Shown here piece after piece: positions 16,305 through 24,340 of a DNA stretch of 64,000 nucleotides. The notes beneath the pieces were generated by a model. The model had not been told where the DNA came from and ran no database searches. It saw only the letters and a program-made list of their open reading frames with translations. The DNA comes from Rhizobium tibeticum (lineage in GTDB: Bacteria; Pseudomonadota; Alphaproteobacteria; Rhizobiales; Rhizobiaceae), in the NCBI RefSeq assembly GCF_900110205.1, contig NZ_FOCV01000017.1, positions 62,001 through 126,000 on the forward strand, in the 5' to 3' direction. The number at the start of each line of letters is the position of its first letter. The stretch's first letter is position 1. Made by a program: the position numbers and the translations under genes.

Positions 16305-17119
16305 CGCGGATCTACTCTCCCTGGCGACTGGCCTTCGTTGCCCTCACCCTGTTTGTCTTTTTGATGCCGCCGGTCTGGCTCTTCCTTTCGTCGCTGAAGT
16401 CGCAACAGGAGATTTTCCAGTGGCCGCCGACCATTTTCCCGGCTCAGCCGACGCTTCAGAACTTCATTGATACCGTGTCACGCGCGAAGTTCCTGATTTT
16501 CTTCCGTAACTCGGCCGTCGTATCCGTGCTCTCGGCGCTCCTTTCCGTCACCATCAGCGTCATGGCCGGTTATGCGCTGGCGAAATTCAGGTTCAAGGGC
16601 GATACGCTCTTCTTCCTGCTCATCATGTCGTCGCTGATGGTGCCGCTGCAGATCGTCATGATCCCCGTCTTTCTGGTACTGCGCGATCTCAACCTTCTTG
16701 ATACACTTGCAGGTATCATCATCGCGCCGGCAGCGACGCCCACCGGGGTCTTCCTGATGCGGCAGTACATCACCAACATTCCCGACAGCCTTCTCGAGGC
16801 AGCACGCCTCGACGGGACGCCGGAGTGGCGCATTCTCTGGCGGATCATCGTGCCGCTTGCCATACCTGCGATCGGCACGCTGCTCGCCTTCAATCTCGTA
16901 TGGCGCTGGAATGATTATCTCTGGCCATTCCTGATCATCAGCGATCAGGACAAATGGACCGTCCAGGTTGCGCTTGCAAATACGGTCGGGCGTTTTGGCA
17001 TCAACTGGCCACGGCTATTGTCCATGTCCGTGCTTTCTGTGTTGCCCGTCCTTGTAATGTTCACCGCCCTGCAACGGATGCTGATGAGCGGTTTGATGGC
17101 GGGCGCGACGAAGGAATAG
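16301..17119 (+). CDS. Sugar ABC transporter permease, MalG type
   Basis: A 272-residue permease overlapping the preceding one by 4 bp. Six transmembrane segments start at residue 8 (LAFVALTLFVFLMPPVWLFLSS). The EAA loop LEAARLDGTPEWRILWRIIVPLAIPA is intact, and the C-terminal GLMAGATKE ending is the usual MalG-type end. It is the last gene of the operon and is followed 25 bp later by a strong terminator. Confidence 0.92.
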   Translation: MTRIYSPWRLAFVALTLFVFLMPPVWLFLSSLKSQQEIFQWPPTIFPAQPTLQNFIDTVSRAKFLIFFRNSAVVSVLSALLSVTISVMAGYALAKFRFKGDTLFFLLIMSSLMVPLQIVMIPVFLVLRDLNLLDTLAGIIIAPAATPTGVFLMRQYITNIPDSLLEAARLDGTPEWRILWRIIVPLAIPAIGTLLAFNLVWRWNDYLWPFLIISDQDKWTVQVALANTVGRFGINWPRLLSMSVLSVLPVLVMFTALQRMLMSGLMAGATKE

Positions 17120-17143
17120 GGCAGGGCCTGCGTTGAACTCAAG

Positions 17144-17167
17144 AGCCGCCTTCGGGGCGGCTTTTTT
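17144..17167 (+). terminator. Rho-independent terminator of the sugar ABC operon
   Basis: AGCCGCC (17144-17150), loop TTCGG, GGCGGCT (17156-17162) and a run of six T. It sits 25 bp after the MalG-type permease stop. Confidence 0.85.
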
Positions 17168-17190
17168 GCGTCGATGATTCGGCAGGTGGC

Positions 17191-17216
17191 AAAAAAGAGG
17201 CCGCCTGATGGCGGCC
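17191..17216 (-). terminator. Rho-independent terminator of the leftward glycosidase transcript
   Basis: On the minus strand GGCCGCC, loop ATCA, GGCGGCC, then CTC and six T (17196-17191). It lies 14 bp after the glycosidase stop codon at 17230, back-to-back with the forward terminator. Confidence 0.8.
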
Positions 17217-17229
17217 AGTCGGGGAAAAC

Positions 17230-18972
17230 TCAGCGGATCGTCGCCGGCAGCTTGTCCTTATAGGCAAGAGCGGCGGCGGCCGGCATGCTGCTCCAACCCT
17301 GTAACAGCGAACCGCGTCCCCAAGGTGGCGAGAAGTATTCAACCGCTCCCATCCAGCCATTCTCGAGGCAGGTCTTCCACCAGCGCAAGAGCGGGTAGTC
17401 CGCCTCGCCCAGCCCATAGGCGAGGCGCTGCTCCGCGTAGAGACCCGAGAGGTACGGCCAGTCCGAACCATTATGGTAGCGGTACGCAAAATAAGATTTT
17501 TCGCGCGTGTCCTTTGGGCGCTTGAACGGTGGGAAGGCGCAAAGCACGCCCCAATCGCCATAGGGCTGCTCGCTGTTGTTGCGGCTTTCCAGGGTCTCCT
17601 GCACCCGGGTGAGCACGGCTTTCGCCCTCTCCGGCGATACTGCATCGAAACGAAGGAGCGTAAGGCTATCCAGCGTCAGGTGATCTTCGACGAAATCCGT
17701 CTTCGTTCCGTAGTCTGCGTAGGTGCCGCTCGGTTGCAACAGCGCCTCGTCCAGCGAAGCGCGCGCTTTTTTCGCCACGGCGGCCGCGTCGAAGGCGACC
17801 GACGGGTCAACCAAGCCGCCATGCTGCGCAATGACGTCGAGCGCTCCAATCCACAGGCCGAGATCATAGGCAACGTATCCATGGCGGTAGACGTTGTCGG
17901 CCCAATCACGGTCGTGGCGCGGCTTTACTGGCAAGCCGTTTCCAGTCTCGTCGAACCCGCAATAGCGGTTGAAGATCGTTAGCACCTTGCTCCAGTGAAG
18001 AGACAGCGGAGAACTGTCGCCGGTTGCGCGGATATAGTCGCCGATCGTCAGAATAAAGAACAGCGGGCTATCGAAGTGATCACTCCACCAGTCGCCGGAT
18101 CGCAGGTGCTCCTCTTTGATCCGCGGATCCGACTGCCGCACCTTTTCCCATTCCTCGGCTTGGGCCGGCCCTGTCAGAATGACGCCGCTCGGAGCCTCTC
18201 CGTTCGGCTGGATACCACGCGCGAGAAGATCGATCTGAGCCCGTACTGCTTCTGGTTCACGCTCAAGCAGCGCCTGAAGCGTCCAATAGCCATCACGATA
18301 ATAGGTTCGTGCTGGCGCGCTATAGGCCTGACCTGCCGCAAGGCCGGCAAAGTTGCCGTGCTCATCCTGCCGGATGCTGGAAAGGGCCGCATGCAGGCTC
18401 TGCGAGATCATGCTGCGCATCAGCGGGGCAGCCTCTGGCATCGCATCGCAACGGGTCACATAGGCATTCGCCTCGGCGATCAGCGTTGCCTGGTCCAGAT
18501 CAAACGCCCTCTGAGCTTCATCGAGTGTCGCGCCAGCGGTCACGAATATCCCGTCGGGTCTTTGTTCCGCGATCACGACGCCCCAGCCGGTACGGGCAAT
18601 CCTGCGATCGCGCAGCCGTTCGACCCGTTCTCGCTTTGCCAGGCTGCCCCACCAGGCGCAGCGCCGGGCAGGGATCAGGGTCCGTAGCGTCGCACCTTTC
18701 AAGAAGAGTGCAGGCGCCGATTGCGCCACATAGAGCCCTCCGCCGTCCGTCTCCACACGGTTCGGAGCATAGGTGAAGGGTGCGTTCCAGCCGGTAAAGG
18801 TGAGATTTGCCAGCCTGCCGGAGCCCCACAGAGAAAGCTCGATCTTGCCTTCAGGTCGGCAATCGCCTTGCAGGCGCGGAGCCATGAAGGGCACGAGGAC
18901 GGGCTCCACGGTCCGAAGTTGTCCGTCGGTGAGGGGTGTCAGAACTTGGGGTTTCGCTTGCGGTGCTGTCAT
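17230..18972 (-). CDS. (alpha/alpha)6-barrel glycoside hydrolase, GH63/debranching-like
   Basis: A 580-residue protein. The N-terminal about 170 residues are beta-rich (SLWGSGRLANLTFTGWNAPF), then an alpha-helical barrel carries YYRDGYWTLQALL at about 222-234, a substrate-binding signature of six-hairpin glycosidases, and RYHNGSDWPYLSGLYAEQRL near 525, typical of the C-terminal catalytic end of GH63/GH15-like and amylo-1,6-glucosidase-like enzymes. No signal peptide, so cytoplasmic. Its ATG overlaps the stop of the ROK kinase-like gene (ATGA, 18969-18972). It probably trims imported oligosaccharides together with the GH28 enzyme. The exact family and linkage are not resolved. Confidence 0.7.
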   Translation of the reverse strand: MTAPQAKPQVLTPLTDGQLRTVEPVLVPFMAPRLQGDCRPEGKIELSLWGSGRLANLTFTGWNAPFTYAPNRVETDGGGLYVAQSAPALFLKGATLRTLIPARRCAWWGSLAKRERVERLRDRRIARTGWGVVIAEQRPDGIFVTAGATLDEAQRAFDLDQATLIAEANAYVTRCDAMPEAAPLMRSMISQSLHAALSSIRQDEHGNFAGLAAGQAYSAPARTYYRDGYWTLQALLEREPEAVRAQIDLLARGIQPNGEAPSGVILTGPAQAEEWEKVRQSDPRIKEEHLRSGDWWSDHFDSPLFFILTIGDYIRATGDSSPLSLHWSKVLTIFNRYCGFDETGNGLPVKPRHDRDWADNVYRHGYVAYDLGLWIGALDVIAQHGGLVDPSVAFDAAAVAKKARASLDEALLQPSGTYADYGTKTDFVEDHLTLDSLTLLRFDAVSPERAKAVLTRVQETLESRNNSEQPYGDWGVLCAFPPFKRPKDTREKSYFAYRYHNGSDWPYLSGLYAEQRLAYGLGEADYPLLRWWKTCLENGWMGAVEYFSPPWGRGSLLQGWSSMPAAAALAYKDKLPATIR

Positions 18973-19973
18973 CGAGCGACCTCCTGTTGTCCACTATTCT
19001 CGAGACTTGCAAGGTTGCTCAGGCCGAGCATGAGAGCCCCGAGCATACCGGCTTCCGGTCCGATTCCGGTGGCCTCTATCTGCGCGGCAAACGGCAGCAA
19101 TGCAGACATATGCCGTGTCACGGCCTCGACAAATTCCGTACGTGAGCCGATGCCGCCACCCAGTACGATAAGGGCGGGATCAAAGAGAGCCTGCACCGAG
19201 GCTATGCCAAGCGAAGCCGATTTTGCGAGCGTCTCGATGACAGCGGCAGCATCCGGTTCTCCCACCGCCGCGCGGGCGAAAATCTCACTGACTGGCACGG
19301 TCCCATCGCGATACAAACCGCGCACCGCAGGCGAATCGACCTGGTCCTCAAACAGACCGGCCCGGGCCTGCGGCGCAGCTTGATGCGGATCGGCGCCTAG
19401 CGGCAACAAGCCAAGTTCGCCCGCCCGCCCGTGACAACCGCGGAAAAGCGCTCCACCAACGACAAGCCCCATGCCGACACCGGTTCCGAAAGCGATGAAT
19501 GCGAGGGAATCGCGGTTGCGCCCCTTGCCAAGAGTGGCCTCCGCAAAAGCCGCAAGATTCACGTCGTTTTCCACCACGACAGGACAGGGCAGGTTCCGCG
19601 CGAGAAGTCGGGCGAGGGGGCGATCGGCGGGAATAGCCAGGTGCGGTGAAAGCGAAGCAAGCCCCGTCGACGGCGAGACCGCGCTCGGTATGCCGACAAC
19701 TGTCTTGCGCAAAGGGCCCTGATCGCGATGGCGCTGCAGTAGGGATAAAACCATGCGCGGAATCTGCGCGAGGACAGGGGCATCGGCACCGTGCTCGGTC
19801 GGCTCTTCGACCGTTGCCAGAATCCGCCCCTGAAGATCGGCAAGGCCCGCAAGGACTTTCGTGCCACCCAGGTCCACGCCGGCAACGACACCCTGAACCG
19901 CACTTGCCCCGTCTGCCCGATGGCTGCGATCTGCCTGTCGCAAGCCGTACGCAATGGTTGAAATATTTGACAA
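18969..19973 (-). CDS. ROK family sugar kinase-like protein without zinc motif
   Basis: A 334-residue protein if started at TTG 19973, which has AAGGA 6 nt upstream; the frame runs back to 20186, but that would overlap the divergent regulator and the operator, so the shorter form is preferred. ATP site VDLGGTK (33-39), catalytic aspartate in VENDVN (D137), then GTGVGMG and GELG (185-188). The cysteine zinc motif (CxCGxxGC) that follows in most ROK kinases is replaced by PLGADPHQAAPQ, much like PFGADPYAEE in the neighbouring ROK regulator. There is no HTH. It would phosphorylate a released monosaccharide, although a kinase-derived sensor role is possible. Confidence 0.75.
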   Translation of the reverse strand: MSNISTIAYGLRQADRSHRADGASAVQGVVAGVDLGGTKVLAGLADLQGRILATVEEPTEHGADAPVLAQIPRMVLSLLQRHRDQGPLRKTVVGIPSAVSPSTGLASLSPHLAIPADRPLARLLARNLPCPVVVENDVNLAAFAEATLGKGRNRDSLAFIAFGTGVGMGLVVGGALFRGCHGRAGELGLLPLGADPHQAAPQARAGLFEDQVDSPAVRGLYRDGTVPVSEIFARAAVGEPDAAAVIETLAKSASLGIASVQALFDPALIVLGGGIGSRTEFVEAVTRHMSALLPFAAQIEATGIGPEAGMLGALMLGLSNLASLENSGQQEVAR

Positions 19974-19995
19974 ACCTAGTCCTTTGCGATATTTG

Positions 19996-20012
19996 TTCGG
20001 CAGGTTGACGAA
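19996..20012. promoter_or_regulatory. Predicted ROK operator, site 3
   Basis: TTCGGCAGGTTGACGAA, one mismatch to TTCGTCANNNTGACGAA. It lies 23 bp upstream of the kinase-like start and 115 bp upstream of the divergent ROK regulator, so it may serve both directions and give autoregulation. Confidence 0.6.
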
Positions 20013-20127
20013 TTTATTATTGCCGCGCCCCTGAACTGTCAACAAGCAGTTTGAAATCCGCGGGCTTTCATGGAAAAAGCAAGCACCAGTGCAACGATGA
20101 AGACGGATCTGGCGAGATAGCTCGAAT

Positions 20128-21330
20128 ATGGCATTAACCGAAAACGCGCCGCCCGTATTGCGGCAGATCTCCGTTCGCGCTGTCATGGATGTTCTGCTTC
20201 ACGCCGGCCCCACTTCGCGCGCGGAACTTTCCAAGATCACCGGCCTTTCCAAGCAGACGATGTCCGAGGTCATCCGGACGCTGGAGGAGGGTGGCTGGGT
20301 TCGAGAAAAAGGGGTTACCAGCGGCCGCATCGGCCGCACTGCCATTACCTATGAGGTCAATGGCGACGCCGGCTACGCCGTCGGTGTCGACATGGGCGCG
20401 ACGACAACGCGCATCGTTCTTGGCAATATTGTCGGAAATGTTGTTCATGAAATCGACTTTCCGTCCGACTGCCGTGGCGGCTATCACCTGATCGATCAGG
20501 CCGAGGCAATGCTCTCGAAACTGCTTGCGGATATGGGCATCGCCCGGAAGCTTATGCTCGTGACGGCGATAGCGACACCCGGTGTCGTTGATCCAGCCAC
20601 GGGTGCGCTCTCCATGGCGCCGAACCTAGCCGATATCGGCGGCATCGATATCGGCAGGACGCTGAGCGAAAGACTTGGCTGTCCCGTCGTGCTTGAAAAC
20701 GATGTTAATGCAGCGGTGATAGGCGAGTCCTGGCAGGGATGCGCGACAGCGATCGATACGGTCGCTTTCATATCGCTGGGGACAGGTATCGGACTGGGCG
20801 TGCTGCAGGATGGCAAGCTGATGCGCGGCGCAAGCGGAGCCGCCGGTGAAATCTCCTATATGCCGTTTGGCGCAGATCCCTATGCTGAAGAAAGCCTTGA
20901 ACGCGGCGCCCTGGAATGCGCGATCGCGGCTCGGGGGATCAGCGACCTCTATGCTCGTTCCGGCGGTGCCAAGGACACCTCTGTACGTGACATTCTGGCA
21001 CTTGCCGACAAGGCCGATCCGCTCGCGATGGACGTCATTGGCAAAGCGTCCGACATCGCCGCACTTCTTGTTGTGTCCGTCAATGCAATCGTGGATCCGA
21101 AGGCCGTCGTTCTGGGTGGTAGCATTGGCCGCCATCCACTGATCGTCGAGCGTGTTCGGCAGGGTATTGCAAAAGCGAGTCGTCGCACCATCGATGTCAA
21201 AGCCAGTGTTCTTGGCGGCCGTGCGACCCTCCTGGGAGCGCTTGCCATCGGTCTGAACCACGTTCACAATCTGCTTTTCTCCCCTCAGACCCTGCCGGAG
21301 CTGCGACGCCTACCGCCGCCGCCGCTTTAA
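20128..21330 (+). CDS. ROK family transcriptional repressor (NagC/XylR type)
   Basis: A 400-residue regulator. A winged HTH at residues 14-75 includes SRAELSKITGLSKQTMSEVIRTLEEGGW. The ROK sugar-binding domain follows: VDMGATTTR (87-95), VVLENDVNAA, SLGTGIGLG and GAAGEISYMPFGADP. The usual zinc cysteines after GEIS are absent. Family members repress uptake genes until a sugar or sugar phosphate binds the ROK domain. It is divergent from the kinase-like/glycosidase operon and lies amid four copies of a 17-bp palindrome, the obvious candidate operator. The effector is not known. Confidence 0.88.
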   Translation: MALTENAPPVLRQISVRAVMDVLLHAGPTSRAELSKITGLSKQTMSEVIRTLEEGGWVREKGVTSGRIGRTAITYEVNGDAGYAVGVDMGATTTRIVLGNIVGNVVHEIDFPSDCRGGYHLIDQAEAMLSKLLADMGIARKLMLVTAIATPGVVDPATGALSMAPNLADIGGIDIGRTLSERLGCPVVLENDVNAAVIGESWQGCATAIDTVAFISLGTGIGLGVLQDGKLMRGASGAAGEISYMPFGADPYAEESLERGALECAIAARGISDLYARSGGAKDTSVRDILALADKADPLAMDVIGKASDIAALLVVSVNAIVDPKAVVLGGSIGRHPLIVERVRQGIAKASRRTIDVKASVLGGRATLLGALAIGLNHVHNLLFSPQTLPELRRLPPPPL

Positions 21331-21437
21331 TCCTCAGGCCAATCTCCGCCTGGAGCGCGACCAACCGGGCATATTTTGCACGAGAATATCCCTGCGCTTT
21401 TAGAGAGCGCGCTGACCAGCTTTCGGAGAAAATTACG

Positions 21438-21454
21438 TTCGTCATCTTGACGAA
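21438..21454. promoter_or_regulatory. Predicted ROK operator, site 4
   Basis: TTCGTCATCTTGACGAA, the perfect palindrome of the set (TTCGTCA-TCT-TGACGAA, extended by G...C on the outside). It lies 104 bp before the transport ATPase gene at 21558. Confidence 0.7.
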
Positions 21455-21557
21455 CTAATTGGTTCCACGCAAACTGCGGTCAATTTTGAGGGAGGGCATC
21501 CGACAAATCGGCGTGCCTATGCCTGCCTCCAGATGGTTGCATTGAAGGAAGAGTTTC

Positions 21558-22673
21558 ATGGCCGGTCTCCAATTGAACGACATCAAGAAGAGCTTCGGCC
21601 ATCATGCCATCCTTCATGGTATCGACCTCGATGTACGCGAGGGTGAGTTCGTTGTGCTCGTTGGCCCTTCCGGTTGCGGTAAGTCGACATTGCTTCGGCT
21701 TATCGCCGGTCTTGAAAGCGCCAGCTCCGGTCAGATCATCATTGGCAACGACGACGTCACGATGGCGCCCCCAGGCGATCGCGGGATTGCGATGGTGTTT
21801 CAATCCTATGCCTTGTACCCGCACATGACGGTTGCGAAGAACCTTTCCTTCGGGCTCGAGAACCTCAAGATGAGTCGCGCAGAGATCGATCAGCGGGTGA
21901 TGGAAGCGGCAAGGATGCTGGCGATCGAGCCTCTCCTCGATCGACGCCCTAAGCAGCTCTCGGGCGGTCAACGGCAGCGGGTGGCTATCGGCCGCGCGAT
22001 CGTCAGGAATCCCAAACTGTTCTTGTTCGATGAACCGTTGTCCAATCTAGATGCTGCGCTTCGCGTGCAGACGCGCGGCGAGATCAGCCGCCTGCACAAG
22101 CGGCTGGGCGCGACGATGGTCTATGTGACGCACGACCAAATTGAGGCCATGACGATGGCGGATCGCATCGTCGTCCTGAATGCCGGTCACGTCGAACAGA
22201 TCGGCACCCCACTGGAACTATTCGAGGCGCCGGCCAACAAGTTCGTTGCGGGCTTCATCGGCTCGCCGCAGATGAACTTTTTCGAGGGCACGCTGCTTTG
22301 CTCGGGACCGGGTGGCGTCGCGGTGGAAGTGCCGGGCTTCGAGGTCGTAAATTTGCCTGTCGAAGCTGCAAATGCGGTGCCTGGACAAGCCGTTATCCTA
22401 GGCGTGCGGCCGAGCCATTTTCGACTTGCCACGGATGGCGTGGCAAACGGGCTTGCGGTCCGTTTCAACGTCGACTACGCCGAGAGTATTGGAACCGACA
22501 CCTATGTCTACGGCAAGCTCGAAGGAAGCGAGACTGCGACGATCGCCCATTTGTCGGACCACGTCGCAATCGAAGATCACTCGTCCCTCGCGCTGGTTGT
22601 CCAGCCTCAACGGGTTCATCTTTTTGATTCAGAAAGCAGCGTCAATCTGAACAGGACGACTTTTGACGGTTGA
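21558..22673 (+). CDS. Sugar ABC transporter ATP-binding protein, UgpC/MsmK type
   Basis: A 371-residue cytoplasmic ATPase. Walker A GPSGCGKST (36-44), Q-loop FQSYALYPHMTV, signature LSGGQRQR (134-141), Walker B LFLFDEP (154-160), and a C-terminal TOBE/OB regulatory domain from about 240. GAAGAG lies before ATG 21558. Such ATPases energise MalFG-type permeases. The permease pair at 15351-17119 has no ATPase of its own, and the shared 17-bp operator makes this the likely partner, though it is about 4.4 kb away. It could also serve other sugar permeases. Confidence 0.92.
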   Translation: MAGLQLNDIKKSFGHHAILHGIDLDVREGEFVVLVGPSGCGKSTLLRLIAGLESASSGQIIIGNDDVTMAPPGDRGIAMVFQSYALYPHMTVAKNLSFGLENLKMSRAEIDQRVMEAARMLAIEPLLDRRPKQLSGGQRQRVAIGRAIVRNPKLFLFDEPLSNLDAALRVQTRGEISRLHKRLGATMVYVTHDQIEAMTMADRIVVLNAGHVEQIGTPLELFEAPANKFVAGFIGSPQMNFFEGTLLCSGPGGVAVEVPGFEVVNLPVEAANAVPGQAVILGVRPSHFRLATDGVANGLAVRFNVDYAESIGTDTYVYGKLEGSETATIAHLSDHVAIEDHSSLALVVQPQRVHLFDSESSVNLNRTTFDG

Positions 22674-22858
22674 TGCTCCGCCGCGATGTCGCAGGACCAC
22701 GTGGCGATTGTGGCCTTTCACTGTTGTGGCGCTCAAATCAACAGGACGTCTGGTCGGAAAATCAAAATCAACCAACCCGCAGCAATACGTAGGGCGCAGT
22801 CTCAAGGCTTGATGCGTGATGGCCATTGGCCGAAGACCGATCGCGAATTGCCCTTCTC

Positions 22859-23350
22859 TCATGCCTTCCCATCGGAATGATCGCCGGCGTTCAGCGGCAC
22901 GAACAATCCGAGTTTAACATCCCTCAACACTACATTGGTGTGCATGCGGCGGATCTGGGGATTTTCCTTCATGATCAAGGCGGCGATGTCGTCGTAGTGT
23001 TCGACGTCCCGGGCCGTGATGATCGCGATCAAATCCACGGCTCCGGTCACATAGTAGACCTGCTGAATATGATCCTGCTTCTCTGCCCAAAGACGGAACT
23101 TCGCCAGCGCATCGTAATTGTCCCGCTCGATCTCCATCCCGACGATAAACACCATCGATGTTCCCGTCGCCTTCCGATCGACCACGGCAACCTCAGCTCT
23201 GATGATTCCATCTTCGCGCAGGCGCTTCAATCGCCTCTGCACGGCTGAGACAGACAGTCCGACCTGTTCGGCAATGGTTTCGGCTTTAAGCTGACAGTCG
23301 CGCTGAACGATATCAAGAATGTCACGGTCGAAACGATCCAATTGTTCCAT
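22859..23350 (-). CDS. Lrp/AsnC family transcriptional regulator
   Basis: A 163-residue regulator. N-terminal HTH (residues 4-50: LDRFDRDILDIVQRDCQLKAETIAEQVGLSVSAVQRRLKRL) then the RAM/AsnC ligand-binding beta-alpha sandwich (about 70-150, with VYYVTGAVDLIAII). Members sense an amino acid and bind palindromes near their own gene. It is divergent from the amino-acid ABC operon, and the 23-bp palindrome at 23418-23440 is between them. Predicted to autoregulate and control uptake of an amino acid in that operon. Confidence 0.92.
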   Translation of the reverse strand: MEQLDRFDRDILDIVQRDCQLKAETIAEQVGLSVSAVQRRLKRLREDGIIRAEVAVVDRKATGTSMVFIVGMEIERDNYDALAKFRLWAEKQDHIQQVYYVTGAVDLIAIITARDVEHYDDIAALIMKENPQIRRMHTNVVLRDVKLGLFVPLNAGDHSDGKA

Positions 23351-23417
23351 TGCTTCCAGTCCAATTCTCGCCGCGGGACATCATGTATTCTGCCGTAGTT
23401 GACGCACGAGAAAGATT

Positions 23418-23440
23418 ATTTTGCACAAATTGTGCAAAAT
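23418..23440. promoter_or_regulatory. Perfect 23-bp palindrome, predicted Lrp-type operator
   Basis: Arms ATTTTGCACAA (23418-23428) and TTGTGCAAAAT (23430-23440) around a single A, all 11 pairs matching. It lies 67 bp before the regulator start and 73 bp before the ABC ATPase start. Its presence also argues against using the TTG at 23421 as the ATPase start. Confidence 0.75.
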
Positions 23441-23513
23441 AGGTGAAAAATTCGCGAAAAAGCCGCGCAATTTTATCATTATCCTCCGCAATTCAATGCA
23501 GCCGGAACCCCTC

Positions 23514-24293
23514 ATGTCAGATCAACCCTTTCTCGCTCTTCGCGTCGATGATCTTCATAAAAGCTTTGGCTCGCAAGAGGTTCTCAAGGGTGTCTCGGCG
23601 CGGGCCCATAAGTCGGATGTGATTTCGATCATCGGCTCGTCGGGCTCCGGCAAGAGCACGTTTCTCAGATGTATCAATTTTCTCGAAACGCCAGACCGTG
23701 GCCGTATTGCGGTGAACGGTGAGGAGATCGCGCTGAAGATGGGTCGGGGCGGCCGGCTGCAGCCACGCAGCTGGCGGCAGATCGAACGGCTGCGGACTGG
23801 ATTGGGGATGGTCTTTCAGAGTTTCAACCTATGGGCCCATCGCACGGTCCTGGAAAATGTCATCGAGGCGCCGGTGCACGTCATGGGCATTTCGCGCCGC
23901 GAGGCCATCGAAAAGGCTGAGGCCCTGCTTCACAAGGTTGGGCTCTTTGAAAAGCGCGACACCTACCCCGCTTTCCTCTCCGGCGGTCAGCAGCAGCGCG
24001 CGGCGATTGCCAGGGCGCTATGCGTAGATCCCGCGGTCATGCTGTTCGACGAGCCGACATCGGCACTTGATCCGGAGCTCGTTGGCGAAGTCCTTAAAGT
24101 CATCCGCGATCTCGCAGAAGAAGGCCGAACAATGCTGATTGTCACGCATGAAATGCGCTTCGCGCGGGATGTATCGAACCGTGTTCTCTTTCTGCATCAG
24201 GGACGGATCGAGGAGGAAGGCCCGCCGGAGCAAATATTTGGAGCGCCCGTTAGCGCCCGCTGTCGGGAATTCACCGGCTTGCGCGCCCAATAG
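23514..24293 (+). CDS. Polar amino-acid ABC transporter ATP-binding protein (HisP/OccP type)
   Basis: A 259-residue ATPase from ATG 23514 (GGAA upstream); ATG 23496 and a frame to 23421 are longer alternatives, the latter inside the operator. Walker [11 protein letters not shown]-loop [16 protein letters not shown], signature LSGGQQQR, Walker [16 protein letters not shown]-loop [11 protein letters not shown]. These are the markers of the histidine/octopine/arginine uptake family. It heads an operon of binding protein, two permeases and a methyltransferase. Confidence 0.93.
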   Translation: MSDQPFLALRVDDLHKSFGSQEVLKGVSARAHKSDVISIIGSSGSGKSTFLRCINFLETPDRGRIAVNGEEIALKMGRGGRLQPRSWRQIERLRTGLGMVFQSFNLWAHRTVLENVIEAPVHVMGISRREAIEKAEALLHKVGLFEKRDTYPAFLSGGQQQRAAIARALCVDPAVMLFDEPTSALDPELVGEVLKVIRDLAEEGRTMLIVTHEMRFARDVSNRVLFLHQGRIEEEGPPEQIFGAPVSARCREFTGLRAQ

Positions 24294-24340
24294 CGCGAAC
24301 CGAGCTGTCGTCGATAACACAAACCAGGAGAATCCTGCGA

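Noticed and set aside
17473-18687. Rightward frames opposite the (alpha/alpha)6 glycosidase
   Set aside because: They lie antisense to a well-supported gene and carry no domain.
19974-20186. Longer ROK kinase-like protein starting at 20186
   Set aside because: It would run through operator site 3 and overlap the divergent repressor gene; the TTG at 19973 has a good ribosome site.
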